DNA of 64,000 nucleotides. It comes from Mycobacterium spongiae (GTDB lineage: Bacteria; Actinomycetota; Actinomycetes; Mycobacteriales; Mycobacteriaceae). The position numbers and the translations under genes are program-made. The DNA is taken from NCBI RefSeq assembly GCF_018278905.1, contig NZ_CP046600.1:248001-312000 (forward strand), read 5' to 3'. Shown piece by piece: positions 1 to 10,056 of this stretch (position 1 is the first letter of the stretch; each line of letters opens with the position of its first letter). A model generated the notes under the pieces. The model saw nothing but the letters and a program-made list of their open reading frames with translations. It ran no database searches and was not told the origin of the DNA.

Positions 1-1
1 G

Positions 2-463
2 GTCGAGGCGTTTGGCCCCAATAGCCGTATCACGTTCCCCTACCGCAACATTGAACGGCTCCGCGACCGCCCGGAGGACAGCTGGACGACGGACGCACGA
101 GTGACATACCTCTATCACCTGTTTCCCAACGTGATGTTGGCGACGTTCCCCGACCTGATGATCGTGGTTGCGCTCGATCCGGTGGACGTCGAACACACCA
201 CGGCCACCACCTACACGATGGCCAGACCCAATGTCGTCCAAAAGGGCTCGCCGGAAGAACGCCCGTCGAAAGACCCGCTGGCCGCGGGCGACTTCGTCGC
301 GCGCGGTGCGCGGGAAGACAATGAGATGTCCCAGGGAGTGCAGCGCGGATTACGCGCTGGTGCGAATGCATTTCTCGAGTTCGGGCGGCACGAAGCCGCC
401 ATCGGACACTTCCACCGCACGCTGCAGGGGCGGCTGGCCGCTGCCGATCGAACTTCTCGCTAG
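2..463 (+). CDS. Rieske non-heme iron oxygenase alpha subunit, C-terminal part (5' truncated by window)
   Basis: The frame is open from the first bases to a TAG at 461-463, so the gene starts outside the window. The translation (EAFGPNSRITFPYRNIERLR, then YLYHLFPNVMLATFPD, then DFVARGAREDNEMSQGVQRG) looks like the SRPBCC-fold catalytic domain of ring-hydroxylating oxygenase alpha subunits, which carries the mononuclear iron. The N-terminal Rieske [2Fe-2S] domain (CxH...CxxH) is not visible because it lies upstream. It ends just before the convergent cyclase/LuxR gene. Family members hydroxylate or demethylate aromatic, steroid or terpenoid substrates with a ferredoxin and a reductase; the substrate here cannot be told. 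The family call is by motif resemblance only. Confidence 0.75.
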   Translation, partial: VEAFGPNSRITFPYRNIERLRDRPEDSWTTDARVTYLYHLFPNVMLATFPDLMIVVALDPVDVEHTTATTYTMARPNVVQKGSPEERPSKDPLAAGDFVARGAREDNEMSQGVQRGLRAGANAFLEFGRHEAAIGHFHRTLQGRLAAADRTSR

Positions 464-528
464 CGTTATTGCCTACACTGCAACGACACTCGCGGTCATT
501 CAACCGCGCCGTGCCTGGCCACCGATAT

Positions 529-3500
529 TCACACCTGACGTGCTGCCTCTCGAGCGAGCTGTATGCGCGAGTTCAGGTCGAGCTTGGCGTATATGTTCGT
601 GAGGTGCGTCTGGACGGTTCGGGACGAAATCTCAAGCCGGGTAGCGATGTTCTTGTTGGCCAGCCCTTCACTGACGAGTCGCACAACCTGCAGTTCGGTC
701 GGAGTTAGTGAGGCCCAACCCTTCTTCGGACGGTTACGCTCACTCCGGCGGCGACGCTGGGAGTGGGCAATCGCTTGCTCGGTCGACATGGCCAGACCCT
801 CTGCCCACGCCTCGTCAAAGTCGTTGTCCCCTAAGGCCGCACGCAGTGCCGCGAGCGTCGCCGCATAGCTTTCGTCAAGTACCTTGAACCGCACAGCGCC
901 CGTACCCCGCCGCGCGGCATCGGCCGCGCCGCACAGCCTTGCCGCATCGCGGTGGTCGCCAGAGTCGCACGCGAGATCTGCAAGACACTCGAGAATCTCC
1001 GGAAGTACGAGGAAGGTCTGCATATCGGAGACAATCGCAAGCGCATCCTGCGCGTCGCGGTCGGCTTGTCGCAGGTCGCGCTGGCCGATTGCGACCCGCG
1101 AACGGGTCGACAGCGCTAGCGCCAGAACCGCGCCGTTCGTAGCGGTTACGACGTCGTCGGCCCAGCGACGGGCCGCAGCAAGGTCGCCACAACCCAGCGG
1201 CCCCAACGCCGCCCACACGAATAGTGCCGCGGTCGCTGGCTCGAGGTTGGTGCGCCGCCGAGCTTCCTCGGCGGTCCGCCACGCCGCAACCGCATCGCCG
1301 GTGGTGAGGCAGGCAACCGCAACGCCAGCGTACGCCGCGCCGTTGTGGAACCCAGGAAGTTCGGCGCTGTCTTCCAGGGCCATGTTTGAAGACGCCTGGG
1401 CACCGACAGCGTCGCCGTGAAGCGCCCGCACGTAGCCCTCTATGACCAAGCCATAGACCCGAAACTTCGCGTCCCGCGCCGTGGTCGCTTCGTCAATGAG
1501 GGTTTCGAACAGAACTAACGCCGCCGCCAAATCACCCCGAAGGAACAATCTGATTCCCTCGAACATGCGTAAGTGACGGGCGGCGAACTGATCACCGGTG
1601 GCTTCGGCAGTGTCGAGCGCTTTCGTCGCCGGGTCGACCGTTGCGGCGAAGTCGCCGGCGATGATCGCCGGCATAGTCTGCCGGAAGAGAGCTTGACTCA
1701 GCAGCCACGAATCGCCAATTTCCCGGGCAAGCTGGACCGCCTCGGCAAAATACGGCCCCGCCGCCTGGGCGTCGTAGCGGGAGGCGCAGCCGCGGCCGAT
1801 CAGCGCGCGCACCAATAAGACTCGGTCGTCGAGGGTTCGAGCGACGGTCAGGGCCTGTTCGGTTTCGTCAATGTTTGCCGCGATGCCGACCATGTTGAGC
1901 AGCGTTGCGCGGCTGGCGATTGCTTGCACATGGACTTCGGGTGACAAGTTTGGCGCATCGATTTCGGCGAGCCCAGTCTCAAGCCAGGCCAGTCCTTCCT
2001 GGATCCGGCCGTGCGACTGCCAGATCGGCTCTAGCGAGGACGCGAGCTCCAACGCGCGCCCGATGGCACCCGTTTCGATGCTCCGCCTGAATGCGTGTCG
2101 GAAGTTGTCCATCTCGTCGCATGCCTGCCCCAGGCGTTGTTCATAGTCACGGCGTTCGGGGTCGAGCAGGAACACCGCCAGTAACGCGTAGTAATCACGG
2201 TGGCGGTCGGCGACGTCGTCGGTCTCACCGGCCTCGCCCAATTTCTCCAACGCGTAGTGACGCACCGTCTCCAGCAGACGATAGCGTGTTCGGTCGCCGG
2301 TGTTATCGGCAAGAATCAGCGACCTATCGACGAGCAAGACGAGCTGGTCGCGGACTTGATGGTCCTCGACGATGGTGCCGGCGGCGACGGCTCGGGCCCC
2401 GTCGAGGTCGAACCCGCCCATGAATACCGCCAGGCGGCGCAACACGACGCGTTCGTTCTCGCTCAGCAAGGCATGCGACCAATCGACACAGGCGCGCAGA
2501 GTTTGGTGGCGGGGCAACGCGGTCGACCCACCTCCGGTCAGAAGCCGAAGCCGGTCATCGAGACTGCCGGCAATCTCCTCCAGCGACAACGCCCGCACCC
2601 GCGCCGCGGCCAGTTCGATCGCCAGCGGCATGCCGTCAAGGCGCCGACAGATCTCCACTACCGCGCCCTCATTATCTTCGGTCACCGCGAAATCGGGCCG
2701 AACCCGACGTGCCCGATCGGCGAACAACTCCACGGCCTCATCGGCCAGCGGTAGCGAAGGCACCACCAACGTCACTTCACCGAACACACCGAGAGGCTCA
2801 CGGCTCGTTGCCAGTAGCCGCAACCCAGTATTGGCGCTCAACAGGGCCACCGCCAAGGATGCGGTAGCGCCAAGCAGATGTTCGCAGTTGTCCAGCACCA
2901 TCAACATCTGGCGCTCGCCCACGAACTGGACCAATGCGTCCATCGTCGTCATACCGGGCAGATCCGGAAGGCCCAGAGCACGTGCCGCCGCAATCGCAAC
3001 ACCAGCAGGATCGGTGATCGTCGCGAGGTCGACATACCAGGCACCGTCACGCTGCTCGGGCGCAAGTCGCACCGCCAGCTCAGCACCCAGACGCGTCTTG
3101 CCGATACCACCGGCACCGGTCAGCGTCACCAGCCGGTTGTCGACCAACAGCGTATGCAGCTGGGTCAGTTGCGCGCCGCGGCCCACGAAACTCGTCAGGC
3201 GCACCGGAACATTGTGTGTTTCACCAGTATTGGCGGTTCGCAACGGCGGGAATTTGTTGCCCACCCTGGGATGGCACAGCTGCACCAACCGCTCGGGCCG
3301 ACTCAGATCATCCAATCGATGGGTGCCCAGATCGATCAACCATGCGTCTGCCGGTAGCCAGTCGACCACAAGCTGCTCGGTGGCACCCGACAGTAATGTC
3401 TGGCCACCATGGGCCAGATCCCGCAGCACCCGGGTCCGATTGATCGTTGAGCCAGCGTAGGTGGCGTCGTCACGCAAGCGCACTTGGCCGGTATGCACGG

Positions 3501-3777
3501 CGATGCGCAATCGGATCGGCGTCAAAGGCGCCTGCTGCAACCCCAGCGCACACGCAACCGCATCACTCGCAAGGGAGAACGCGGCCAGGAAGCTGTCGTC
3601 CTCACCCTGTTGAACCAACCGCACTCCCCGATGGTTAGCAACGAGGTCGGTCACAGCTTGATCCAGGCGACCGCTAGCGGCAGCCATCCTGTCGGGTTTG
3701 TCGTGCCACATGCGAATTGAGTAGTCGACATCGCCGAGAAGAAATGTCACCGTTCCGGTGGGCAAGGATTGAGTCAC
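529..3777 (-). CDS. Cyclase-homology / NB-ATPase / LuxR-type transcriptional regulator
   Basis: 1082 aa from a GTG start at 3777, preceded by a GGAG ribosome site. Residues about 5-165 resemble a class III adenylate/guanylate cyclase homology domain ([13 protein letters not shown], then [10 protein letters not shown]). Both metal-binding loops are degenerate compared with the usual FTDIEGST and GDG forms, although an aspartate remains in each. Residues 195-480 form an AAA/NB-ARC-like ATPase with a clear Walker A (GAGGIGKT, 221-228) and a Walker B-like [12 protein letters not shown] helical TPR-like middle follows, then a C-terminal LuxR helix-turn-helix ([21 protein letters not shown]). Size and order match the mycobacterial family of Rv0386, Rv1358 and Rv2488c. 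It is probably an ATP-driven DNA-binding regulator; effector and targets are unknown. Confidence 0.9.
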   Translation of the reverse strand: MTQSLPTGTVTFLLGDVDYSIRMWHDKPDRMAAASGRLDQAVTDLVANHRGVRLVQQGEDDSFLAAFSLASDAVACALGLQQAPLTPIRLRIAVHTGQVRLRDDATYAGSTINRTRVLRDLAHGGQTLLSGATEQLVVDWLPADAWLIDLGTHRLDDLSRPERLVQLCHPRVGNKFPPLRTANTGETHNVPVRLTSFVGRGAQLTQLHTLLVDNRLVTLTGAGGIGKTRLGAELAVRLAPEQRDGAWYVDLATITDPAGVAIAAARALGLPDLPGMTTMDALVQFVGERQMLMVLDNCEHLLGATASLAVALLSANTGLRLLATSREPLGVFGEVTLVVPSLPLADEAVELFADRARRVRPDFAVTEDNEGAVVEICRRLDGMPLAIELAAARVRALSLEEIAGSLDDRLRLLTGGGSTALPRHQTLRACVDWSHALLSENERVVLRRLAVFMGGFDLDGARAVAAGTIVEDHQVRDQLVLLVDRSLILADNTGDRTRYRLLETVRHYALEKLGEAGETDDVADRHRDYYALLAVFLLDPERRDYEQRLGQACDEMDNFRHAFRRSIETGAIGRALELASSLEPIWQSHGRIQEGLAWLETGLAEIDAPNLSPEVHVQAIASRATLLNMVGIAANIDETEQALTVARTLDDRVLLVRALIGRGCASRYDAQAAGPYFAEAVQLAREIGDSWLLSQALFRQTMPAIIAGDFAATVDPATKALDTAEATGDQFAARHLRMFEGIRLFLRGDLAAALVLFETLIDEATTARDAKFRVYGLVIEGYVRALHGDAVGAQASSNMALEDSAELPGFHNGAAYAGVAVACLTTGDAVAAWRTAEEARRRTNLEPATAALFVWAALGPLGCGDLAAARRWADDVVTATNGAVLALALSTRSRVAIGQRDLRQADRDAQDALAIVSDMQTFLVLPEILECLADLACDSGDHRDAARLCGAADAARRGTGAVRFKVLDESYAATLAALRAALGDNDFDEAWAEGLAMSTEQAIAHSQRRRRSERNRPKKGWASLTPTELQVVRLVSEGLANKNIATRLEISSRTVQTHLTNIYAKLDLNSRIQLAREAARQV

Positions 3778-4167
3778 GCGCCATAGCTCCAGTTCACCAG
3801 CGACAATTCTCAGCAGGCATGCTAGCTGGTCGGACCCGATTTCGCGGCCGGCCCCATCCCGCGCGGCGCGAATCGACCACTACGTCGCAGAAATAGGCAA
3901 ATTTACGTATAGATTTTGTACGACTTAGGAGCTGAATGCGTCCTAGAGATGAAATTCGCGGCGTGCACGTCTACGACCCCGCAACCATGCCTACGATGGT
4001 TCACGTATAGCTTTCGCACGACTCAGGGCCATACCGTGCCTTTAAGGCTGAAGGCCCTGGACGCGACACCACTCTCCTTCGATTGCCCGATAGCTCGTCG
4101 CCGACCGTACGCTTCCGGGGCCATCGCAGCCTATTCGTTTGCTCATTACCTATTGGGAAGGTAGCCA
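3778..4167. other. Intergenic region between the LuxR regulator and the PE_PGRS gene, with an imperfect direct repeat
   Basis: 390 bases with no convincing gene. The regulator is transcribed leftward and PE_PGRS rightward, so both promoters should lie here. The main structure is an imperfect direct repeat at 3905-3927 and 4003-4025, with 19 of 23 bases identical and a 98-base offset. Each copy begins ACGTATAG and contains ACGACT. The local AT content is raised compared with the flanking genes. Confidence 0.5.
3905..4025. repeat. Pair of 23-bp imperfect direct repeats upstream of PE_PGRS
   Basis: Copy 1 at 3905-3927 and copy 2 at 4003-4025 share ACGTATAG, then TTT, then ACGACT and a final A. 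The four differences are one A/C and three T/C. The second copy lies about 140 bases upstream of the PE_PGRS start. They could be binding sites for a regulator of the divergent promoters, possibly the adjacent LuxR protein; that role is inference. Confidence 0.45.
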
Positions 4168-6789
4168 ATGGCTTTTTTTATCGCGGCGCCGGAGGCGCTG
4201 TGGGCAGCTTCGGCCGAGTTGGCCGGTATCGGGTCGGCTTTGAGTGTCGCGAACGCTGCGGCGGCGCCGGCAACCACGCAATTGATGGCTGCCGGTGCCG
4301 ATGAAGTGTCGGCGGCGATCGCCGCGCTCTTTTCCAGCCAGGGCCGCGCCTATCAGACATTCAGCGCCCAGGCGGCAGGATTTCACCGACAGTTTGTGCA
4401 GGTGTTGACTGCCGGCGCCGAGGCGTATGGAAGCGCCGAGACGGTCAGCGCTGCGGCTATGGCCAACCCTGCGCAAGCCGTGGCGCAGGATGTGCTGGGC
4501 GCGATCAATGCGCCCGTTCTCGCGCTAACGGGACGTCCGTTGATCGGCAACGGCGCTAACGGTGCCCCCGGTACCGGGGCCAACGGGGCACCGGGTGGGT
4601 GGTTGCTTGGTGATGGAGGGGCCGGCGGCTCGGGTGCGGCCGGGCTGCCCGGCGGTGCCGGCGGAGCGGCCGGGCTGATCGGCACCGGCGGAGCCGGTGG
4701 GGCCGGCGGACGCTCGGCTGATCTCGGCGGCGCCGGCGGGGCCGGCGGCGCCGGTGGGTGGCTGCTCGGGACCGGTGGGGCCGGTGGGGCCGGCGGGATC
4801 GCGACGGGTGTCGCCGTACCCACCGCGGTCGGTGGGGCCGGCGGGATCGGTGGGGCCGGCGGGCTGTTCGGTGCCGGTGGAACCGGAGGGGTCGGTGCGT
4901 CCGCCAGTGGCAGCAGCGGGATGGGCGGTGCGGGCGGAGCCGGCGGGACTGGAGGCCTGCTTGCCGGGCTAGTCGGTGCCGGCGGCGGTGTCGGCGGAAC
5001 CGGCGGATTTGGCAGCATCAGCGGCGGTGTCGGTGGGGCCGGCGGCGATGCCGGTGCGCTGTTCGGCGCCGGAGGGGCCGGAGGAGCCGGCGGATTCAGC
5101 ACTAGTGACGGTGGGGACGGCGGGACCGGCGGCAACGCTGGACTGCTGCTTGGTACCGGCGGAGCCGGTGGGGACGGCGGATTTGCCAATACCGGCGTCG
5201 GCGGGACCGGTGGCGCCGGGGGCAATGCCGGGCTGCTGTCCGGCAGCGGTGGGCCGGGCGGCACCGGCGGCGTCAGCGCGGCCGGGGCCAACGGTGGGCC
5301 CGGTGGGGCCGGCGGCGACGGCGGCTGGTTCGGCAACGGTGGAGTAGGTGGGGACGGCGGGTTCGGCGACGCCGGCGATGGGGGCGTCGGTGGGGCCGGC
5401 GGAGCCGGTGGGCTGCTCGTCGGCAACGGCGGGGCCGGCGGGCTCGGCGGAGAAGGGGCCGCAACCGGCGGGGCGGGGGGTACCGGCGGCAGCGGGGTGT
5501 TCATCGGCAACGGCGGCAACGGCGGCGCCGGCGGCACGGGCCTGACCACCGGCGCCACCGGTACCGGCGGGATCGGCGGGCTGCTTCTGGGACTAGACGG
5601 ATTCAACGCCCAGGCAAGCACCTCAGTTCTGCATAACCTGCAGCAACAGGCGCTGGGCGCGATCAACACCCCCGTCCAGGCCTTGACCGGGCGACCGCTG
5701 ATCGGTAACGGAACACCGGGAGCGCCGGGCAGCGGTGCCAACGGTACGGCCGGCGGATGGCTGCTTGGCGATGGCGGGGCCGGCGGGTCCGGCCAAGCGG
5801 ACATGGGTCTGCCCGGCGGGGCCGGTGGGGCCGCCGGGCTGTGGGGCACCGGCGGGACCGGCGGAATTGGCGGCAGCTCATCGACCGGTGATGGTGGAGC
5901 CGGCGGAATCGGTGGGGCCGGCGGACTGCTGGGTGCCGGCGGCGTCGGCGGCGCGGGCGGGGTCAGCAGCTTCGGCGGCGCAGTCAGTGGGACCGGTGGG
6001 GCCGGTGGGGCCGGCGGGCTATGGGGCGCCGGGGGGGTCGGCGGCGCGGGCGGGGCTGCGATAGGGGCGACCGGCGGGGCTGGCGGGGCCGGCGGGGCCG
6101 GCGGGTTGCTGGCGGGCCTGGTCGGTGACGGCGGCGGGGTCGGCGGGGCCGGCGGGGACAGCCCACTCGGCGGCGGCAGCGGCGGCGCCGGAGGGGTCGG
6201 AGGTAGCGCCGGCTTGCTGTTCGGGGCCGGCGGGGCCGGCGGGGTCGGAGGAAGCTCTGTCGCCGCCGGTGGTGCCGGGGGTGCCGGCGGTAGCGCTGGC
6301 TTTCTGTTCGGCAACGGCGGGGCCGGCGGGTTCGGCGGACTCGGAGCTAGTGACGGGGGGGCCGGAGGGGCCGGCGGCAACGCGGGCCTGCTGTTCGGCA
6401 GCGGTGGGGCCGGCGGGTTCGGCGGAGTCGACTCCTTCGGGGCCGGCACCGGCGGGGCTGGCGGCATCGGCGGCAACGCCGGCTGGGTCGGCACCGGCGG
6501 GTCCGGCGGGTCCGGCGGGTCCGGCCTAGCCAGTGACGGAGGTGCTGGTGGACGCGGTGGTGCCGGCGGCCAGCTGTGGGGTAGCGGCGGACCGGGCGGC
6601 AGCGGCGGTGCGGGCGGCCTCGCACCCGGCCGCGAAGGCGGGGCCGGCGGTGCCGGCGGCAACGCCGGGCTGATCGGCAACGGCGGCAACGGCGGCAACG
6701 GCGGCACCGGCGACACTGCTGGCGGCCCCGGCACGGGCGGCGCCGGCGGGCTACTAGTCGGCCAAAACGGACTCAACGGGTTGTCGTAG
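4168..6789 (+). CDS. PE_PGRS family protein with two tandem linker-PGRS modules
   Basis: 873 aa, ATG at 4168 after a GGGAAGG ribosome site. Residues 1 to about 95 are a PE domain ([20 protein letters not shown]), the signal for ESX-type secretion. A GRPLI linker follows ([11 protein letters not shown], about 119-129), then a long Gly-Gly-Ala/Asn PGRS region. Near residues 490-535 the linker appears again ([18 protein letters not shown], then [12 protein letters not shown]), followed by a second PGRS stretch to a C-terminus [14 protein letters not shown]. Family proteins are surface-exposed or secreted and are thought to interact with the host or the mycomembrane. No PPE or esx partner is adjacent. 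The internal linker suggests fusion or duplication of a PGRS module. Confidence 0.95.
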   Translation: MAFFIAAPEALWAASAELAGIGSALSVANAAAAPATTQLMAAGADEVSAAIAALFSSQGRAYQTFSAQAAGFHRQFVQVLTAGAEAYGSAETVSAAAMANPAQAVAQDVLGAINAPVLALTGRPLIGNGANGAPGTGANGAPGGWLLGDGGAGGSGAAGLPGGAGGAAGLIGTGGAGGAGGRSADLGGAGGAGGAGGWLLGTGGAGGAGGIATGVAVPTAVGGAGGIGGAGGLFGAGGTGGVGASASGSSGMGGAGGAGGTGGLLAGLVGAGGGVGGTGGFGSISGGVGGAGGDAGALFGAGGAGGAGGFSTSDGGDGGTGGNAGLLLGTGGAGGDGGFANTGVGGTGGAGGNAGLLSGSGGPGGTGGVSAAGANGGPGGAGGDGGWFGNGGVGGDGGFGDAGDGGVGGAGGAGGLLVGNGGAGGLGGEGAATGGAGGTGGSGVFIGNGGNGGAGGTGLTTGATGTGGIGGLLLGLDGFNAQASTSVLHNLQQQALGAINTPVQALTGRPLIGNGTPGAPGSGANGTAGGWLLGDGGAGGSGQADMGLPGGAGGAAGLWGTGGTGGIGGSSSTGDGGAGGIGGAGGLLGAGGVGGAGGVSSFGGAVSGTGGAGGAGGLWGAGGVGGAGGAAIGATGGAGGAGGAGGLLAGLVGDGGGVGGAGGDSPLGGGSGGAGGVGGSAGLLFGAGGAGGVGGSSVAAGGAGGAGGSAGFLFGNGGAGGFGGLGASDGGAGGAGGNAGLLFGSGGAGGFGGVDSFGAGTGGAGGIGGNAGWVGTGGSGGSGGSGLASDGGAGGRGGAGGQLWGSGGPGGSGGAGGLAPGREGGAGGAGGNAGLIGNGGNGGNGGTGDTAGGPGTGGAGGLLVGQNGLNGLS

Positions 6790-7460
6790 GCGGGAGGGCA
6801 TCGCGTTGCCCACGCTGTTGGCCTGCGCAGAGTGTGCCGATGGGCCAGAGCTGGCTGGTCATCTATTCCTGCATCGAAAGGCGAGGCCGTTCTGCCCTTT
6901 GGTGGCGGTATTCGTAGTGACATCGAATCAACCAGTGAAAACGGTGAAAGAAGTTATTGCTCCGCCGAACAATGGATCTCCAGCAGAACAATGGATCTGG
7001 CGATCTGACTTGCGATGTGTGCGGCGCCAGCGATTGGCCCCGTGTGTATTCGAGGCGCAACGCGGCCGGTCGGGTGGCAGCGCACCCGACGTCGCGAGAC
7101 AACGAATTTATCAAATTTGCGGTCACGTCTCGCCAAAGATGTCCCAGCTTGTTCGTGGTTGACGAGGGTTTGCTGTAGGGGGAGGTGGGCGGATGTCGTC
7201 TATGTTTGCTGTCCCGGAAACGGTGACAGGCCCGCAGATGACCTCGGTGTAGTCCGCCTAACGCATGGGTTTGAGATCACCGAACACCACGCTGCTGTTT
7301 TCCCATTGACTCATTGCCGCTGCTGCCACGAGGCGCCGCCGCAGGAGCCCATGGCTAGCCTGTGGGGGCGGCGCCGCCGGCCGGTAGAGCCCCGATAAGG
7401 TCGACGTATCACAGCAACGCCGCGCCATACCTATCGATCAGACACTCGAAGGGGAGGATG
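6790..7460. other. Intergenic region downstream of PE_PGRS, no convincing gene
   Basis: About 670 bases. Several reading frames cross it but none has codon bias or a ribosome site supporting a gene. One forward frame (about 6957-7178) encodes a short CDVCGASDW stretch that looks zinc-knuckle-like, but it begins without a good start context. A 13-base direct repeat (GAACAATGGATCT) lies at 6967-6979 and 6986-6998. The region may be decayed sequence left by past rearrangement. Confidence 0.4.
6967..6998 (+). repeat. 13-bp direct repeat, 19-bp period
   Basis: GAACAATGGATCT occurs at 6967-6979 and 6986-6998. It lies in the non-coding region after PE_PGRS; no function is apparent. Confidence 0.6.
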
Positions 7461-7931
7461 ATGACCGTCACCGTTGTCGACGCCGGCCCTTGCCGGGTTA
7501 GCCGTTCTGTCGAGGTGGCCGCGCCGGCGGCCGAGCTGTTCGGGATCGTTGCCGATCCGCGGCGTCATCGGGAACTGGACGGATCGGGCACGGTCGGTGA
7601 GAACATCAAGGCGCCGGCGACATTGGTTGCCGGCATGAAGTTTTCGACCAAGATGCGGTTGTACGGCGTGCCCTACCGCATTACCAGCACGGTGACCGCG
7701 CTCAAACCGAACGAGCTGGTCGAATGGCGTCACCCGTTCGGCCACCGCTGGCGATGGGAATTCGAATCGCTCTCACCTACGCTGACCCGCGTCACTGAGA
7801 CGTTCGACTACCACGAGGCCGGCGCGATCAAGCGCAAGCTGAAGTATTACGAGCGGACGGGTTTCGCGAGGGCCAACGCGACGGGTATCGAAGCGACGTT
7901 GGCCAGGCTGCGTGATCGCTACGCCGGCTAG
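7461..7931 (+). CDS. SRPBCC (polyketide cyclase/START-like) family protein
   Basis: 156 aa from the second of two adjacent ATGs (7458 and 7461). I chose 7461 because the purine-rich GAAGGGG at 7448-7454 is then properly spaced; 7458 is also possible. The protein ([21 protein letters not shown], then [21 protein letters not shown]) fits the small SRPBCC ligand-binding fold, a hydrophobic cavity without fixed catalytic residues. Its stop overlaps that of the convergent LLM oxidoreductase inside a single CTAG. The ligand is unknown; the neighbourhood suggests a lipid, steroid or ketone metabolite. Confidence 0.85.
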   Translation: MTVTVVDAGPCRVSRSVEVAAPAAELFGIVADPRRHRELDGSGTVGENIKAPATLVAGMKFSTKMRLYGVPYRITSTVTALKPNELVEWRHPFGHRWRWEFESLSPTLTRVTETFDYHEAGAIKRKLKYYERTGFARANATGIEATLARLRDRYAG

Positions 7932-8947
7932 CGTTCAGCCCGGTCGGGATCGGCCGGTGAGATCCGGGGCAGGACTTCATCGGCCAAAAGCTGCAAGCTG
8001 GCCCATCCCTCGTCGATGGGAAGTCCCCCGATCAGCGGGTTTATCACGACTTCTTTTCTCCCGCAGCGGGTCTGGTCGACCAACTGCTCGGGTGTCAGGA
8101 TCTCGACGTTGTTGAGATGTCGCAGCTCCTCGATCGATGACGCGGCGGTCTCGTTGGGTCGCGGGACGCCGGACCGCTTCCACGCGCTGTACTCGGCGGC
8201 CTCGTTCATAATGAAGGTGCCGTAGCGTGCCCAGGCCTCGTCGGGATCGTTGTGCAAGAACGTGACGGTGCTGCCGTTTTCGGGATGGTAGACAAAGCCC
8301 GTCTGGGAGCCCGGTTTGCCATGTTTGCGCAACTCTTGGTGGTACAGGGCTGCTAGCTCGGGCATGGCCATTGGCGGCGAGAACGGGAGCCCGAAGCGCG
8401 CCGCTCGCCGCGCCGCCGCGGCCGTCATCCCGCCGACGAAGACCATCGGATGCGGCCGCGTGTGTGGCTTCGGGGTGACGTCAATGAGCCGACCATGGTA
8501 GTGGAAGGGCTGGTCGCTCCAGGCCTGCAGCATCACGGAGAGGCAGTCGTCCATCAGGATGCCGCGTTTCGACCAATCCTTGCCCGCTGCGTGATACTCC
8601 TCGGGTCGGTAGCCCATACCGGCCACAAAGCTGAATCGGCCCAAAGCGAGGTTGTCCAGCACGGCGATGTCTTCGGCGAGGCGGACGGGATCGTAGAGCG
8701 GGATGATCAATGCGTTGATGCTGATTCGCACCGTGCGAGTTCGTCCGGCGATCGCCGCAGCCAGAATTAGTGGCGACGGTAGCCACCCCGTTGCAGACAA
8801 GTGGTGCTCTTCGCCGCTGACGGCAGTGAATCCGCACCGATCGGCATACTCGGCCATGTCGAGTGCGGCCTGGTAGCGCTCGGCGTGGTCGGCCGCCGGA
8901 TCGGCGATATTGGTCATGTTCAGCCGCAACGCGGTAAGCAAGCTCAT
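7928..8947 (-). CDS. LLM-class flavin-dependent oxidoreductase (luciferase-like)
   Basis: 339 aa, ATG at 8947 with GGGG upstream. The N-terminus ([20 protein letters not shown], then [19 protein letters not shown]) and the core ([24 protein letters not shown]) are typical of bacterial luciferase-like monooxygenases and F420-dependent reductases, which use a TIM barrel and reduced FMN or F420. It is divergent from the TetR gene at 9322, with palindromic sites between them, so it may belong to that regulon. Cofactor choice and substrate cannot be fixed from sequence; an oxidative step on a ketone, aldehyde or steroid is plausible next to two Baeyer-Villiger enzymes. Confidence 0.85.
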   Translation of the reverse strand: MSLLTALRLNMTNIADPAADHAERYQAALDMAEYADRCGFTAVSGEEHHLSATGWLPSPLILAAAIAGRTRTVRISINALIIPLYDPVRLAEDIAVLDNLALGRFSFVAGMGYRPEEYHAAGKDWSKRGILMDDCLSVMLQAWSDQPFHYHGRLIDVTPKPHTRPHPMVFVGGMTAAAARRAARFGLPFSPPMAMPELAALYHQELRKHGKPGSQTGFVYHPENGSTVTFLHNDPDEAWARYGTFIMNEAAEYSAWKRSGVPRPNETAASSIEELRHLNNVEILTPEQLVDQTRCGRKEVVINPLIGGLPIDEGWASLQLLADEVLPRISPADPDRAER

Positions 8948-9321
8948 CGTTGACCCCTGCCGGCTGATTTCCGGGCGGGGGAACCAGGATATTTTCGGTT
9001 TTCCGGGTCAGCATCCTCGGCGCCGGTTTCGCGCAGGAACCTCTTCGGCCGTCGTGTTGCGTAGCGCGGACTTGTGTTGGCGCCAATCTGCAGCGCGGAC
9101 CCGGATGGCGAGGACGATGGAGAGGACGTAGCGGTCATGCCGTGCGGCGCCTGCCGTCGGTCTGTCGGTCACTCACCGCGCACTCCCTGGCACGCCTGGA
9201 CTCCTGGATCATTCGAATATATTCGACCGAATATGTTCGACTATGTCGGTAGTGTGCCCGAGGTTAGTGGGTGGGCAAGACACGCAAGTGAGGACACGAC
9301 CACAGTGACAAAGCGAGCCGA
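8948..9321. other. Divergent promoter region between the LLM oxidoreductase and tetR
   Basis: 374 bases without a supported gene; the small minus-strand frames here look like chance. It holds the tandem palindromes at 9213-9240 and should contain promoters for both divergent genes. Confidence 0.5.
9213..9240. promoter_or_regulatory. Tandem 14-bp palindromic operator, probable TetR site
   Basis: Positions 9213-9226 read TCGAATATATTCGA, a perfect 14-bp inverted repeat. The next 14 bases, 9227-9240, read CCGAATATGTTCGA, a near-copy. The two units abut at exactly 14-bp spacing, AT-rich inside GC-rich DNA. They lie 82 bases upstream of tetR in the divergent region, the usual place for a TetR autoregulatory operator. 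The binding protein is inferred. Confidence 0.65.
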
Positions 9322-9954
9322 ATGACCCGGGCGCAACTGGGCCGCCCGGTCGGCGCCAGCGGCGTGGAGACCCGCCAGCGGATTATCGCCGCCGCGATGC
9401 GCTGTGTCAGTCAGGTGGGTTACTCACGGGCAACGATCCGCGAAATTGCCCGGACGGCGAACGTGACGAGCGCCAGTCTCTACAACTACTTTCCGAACAA
9501 GTCGGAGTTGATCAAGGCAACGATCGCGGCCAGAGCGGATATCGCGATGCCGCGGTTGCGCAAGGCTGCCGAGGGTAGCGGCGGCATCGTCGAACGGATC
9601 GAAGCGGTGCTCGACGAGTGTGGCGAATTGATCCGCGAGTACCCAGACCTGGCCTCGTTCGAGTTTGCGATCCGCGCAGAAAACGTCGTCGACCTAGACG
9701 GGCCGGAGTCAAGCCGAGAACCGGCTGCATACGGGTTTAGGGCGTTCCGCGAGATCATCGTGGGCATGGTCGACGACGCCCAGCGGCGCGGGGAGCTCAC
9801 TGAACAGGCAAACCCGCAAGGTGCGATCGAGGCGATCTATGCGCTTATCTACGGCCTCACCGAGCTGGCCGCCACCGTGCCGCCGGCGGACTTCCACGCC
9901 GCGCTGCGCTGCGCCAAGGGCCTGGTCAACGGCACGCTGTTCCAGCGGTCGTAG
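9322..9954 (+). CDS. TetR/AcrR family transcriptional regulator
   Basis: 210 aa, ATG at 9322. The N-terminal helix-turn-helix (TRQRIIAAAMRCVSQVGYSR, then IREIARTANVTSASLYNYF) is a standard TetR DNA-binding domain; the all-helical C-terminal half (about 70-200) should bind the ligand. It lies between a divergent LLM oxidoreductase and, 100 bases downstream, two Baeyer-Villiger monooxygenases, and so probably represses this catabolic block. Two different palindromes are candidate operators: the 14-bp pair at 9213-9240 and the ATCAATCGAT-type sites at 10002 and 14654. Sequence alone does not say which it binds. Confidence 0.93.
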   Translation: MTRAQLGRPVGASGVETRQRIIAAAMRCVSQVGYSRATIREIARTANVTSASLYNYFPNKSELIKATIAARADIAMPRLRKAAEGSGGIVERIEAVLDECGELIREYPDLASFEFAIRAENVVDLDGPESSREPAAYGFRAFREIIVGMVDDAQRRGELTEQANPQGAIEAIYALIYGLTELAATVPPADFHAALRCAKGLVNGTLFQRS

Positions 9955-9998
9955 GTCCGAGCGACCCGGTCGCCAGAGGCGGGTAACCACGACAACGG

Positions 9999-10026
9999 TT
10001 GATATAATCAATCGATTACTTATAAA
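9999..10026 (+). promoter_or_regulatory. Sigma-A-like promoter overlapping a palindromic operator, upstream of the first BVMO
   Basis: TTGATA (9999-10004) and TATAAA (10021-10026) are separated by 16 bases, a good housekeeping-type promoter. The spacer contains ATCAATCGATT. The 16-base string ATATAATCAATCGATT (10002-10017) occurs again in reverse orientation at 14654-14669. A repressor bound here would cover both promoter boxes. The translation start of the BVMO is 30 bases further on. Confidence 0.6.
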
Positions 10027-10056
10027 GTCGGCCTCACGGAGACGGGAGTCGATACC

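Noticed and set aside
2372..3460. 362-aa plus-strand frame opposite the LuxR-type regulator
   Set aside because: Ser/Arg/Ala-rich chance frame in GC-rich DNA, antisense to a well-supported gene.
4383..6923. Very long minus-strand ORF (846 aa) opposite the PE_PGRS gene
   Set aside because: It is a Pro/Ala-rich mirror of the Gly-rich PGRS repeats; no ribosome site and no family signature. Such antisense frames are a known result of the repeat composition.
6957..7178. 73-aa frame with CDVCG, zinc-knuckle-like
   Set aside because: Only one CxxC pair, no ribosome site and no recognisable domain; kept as a note in the intergenic entry.
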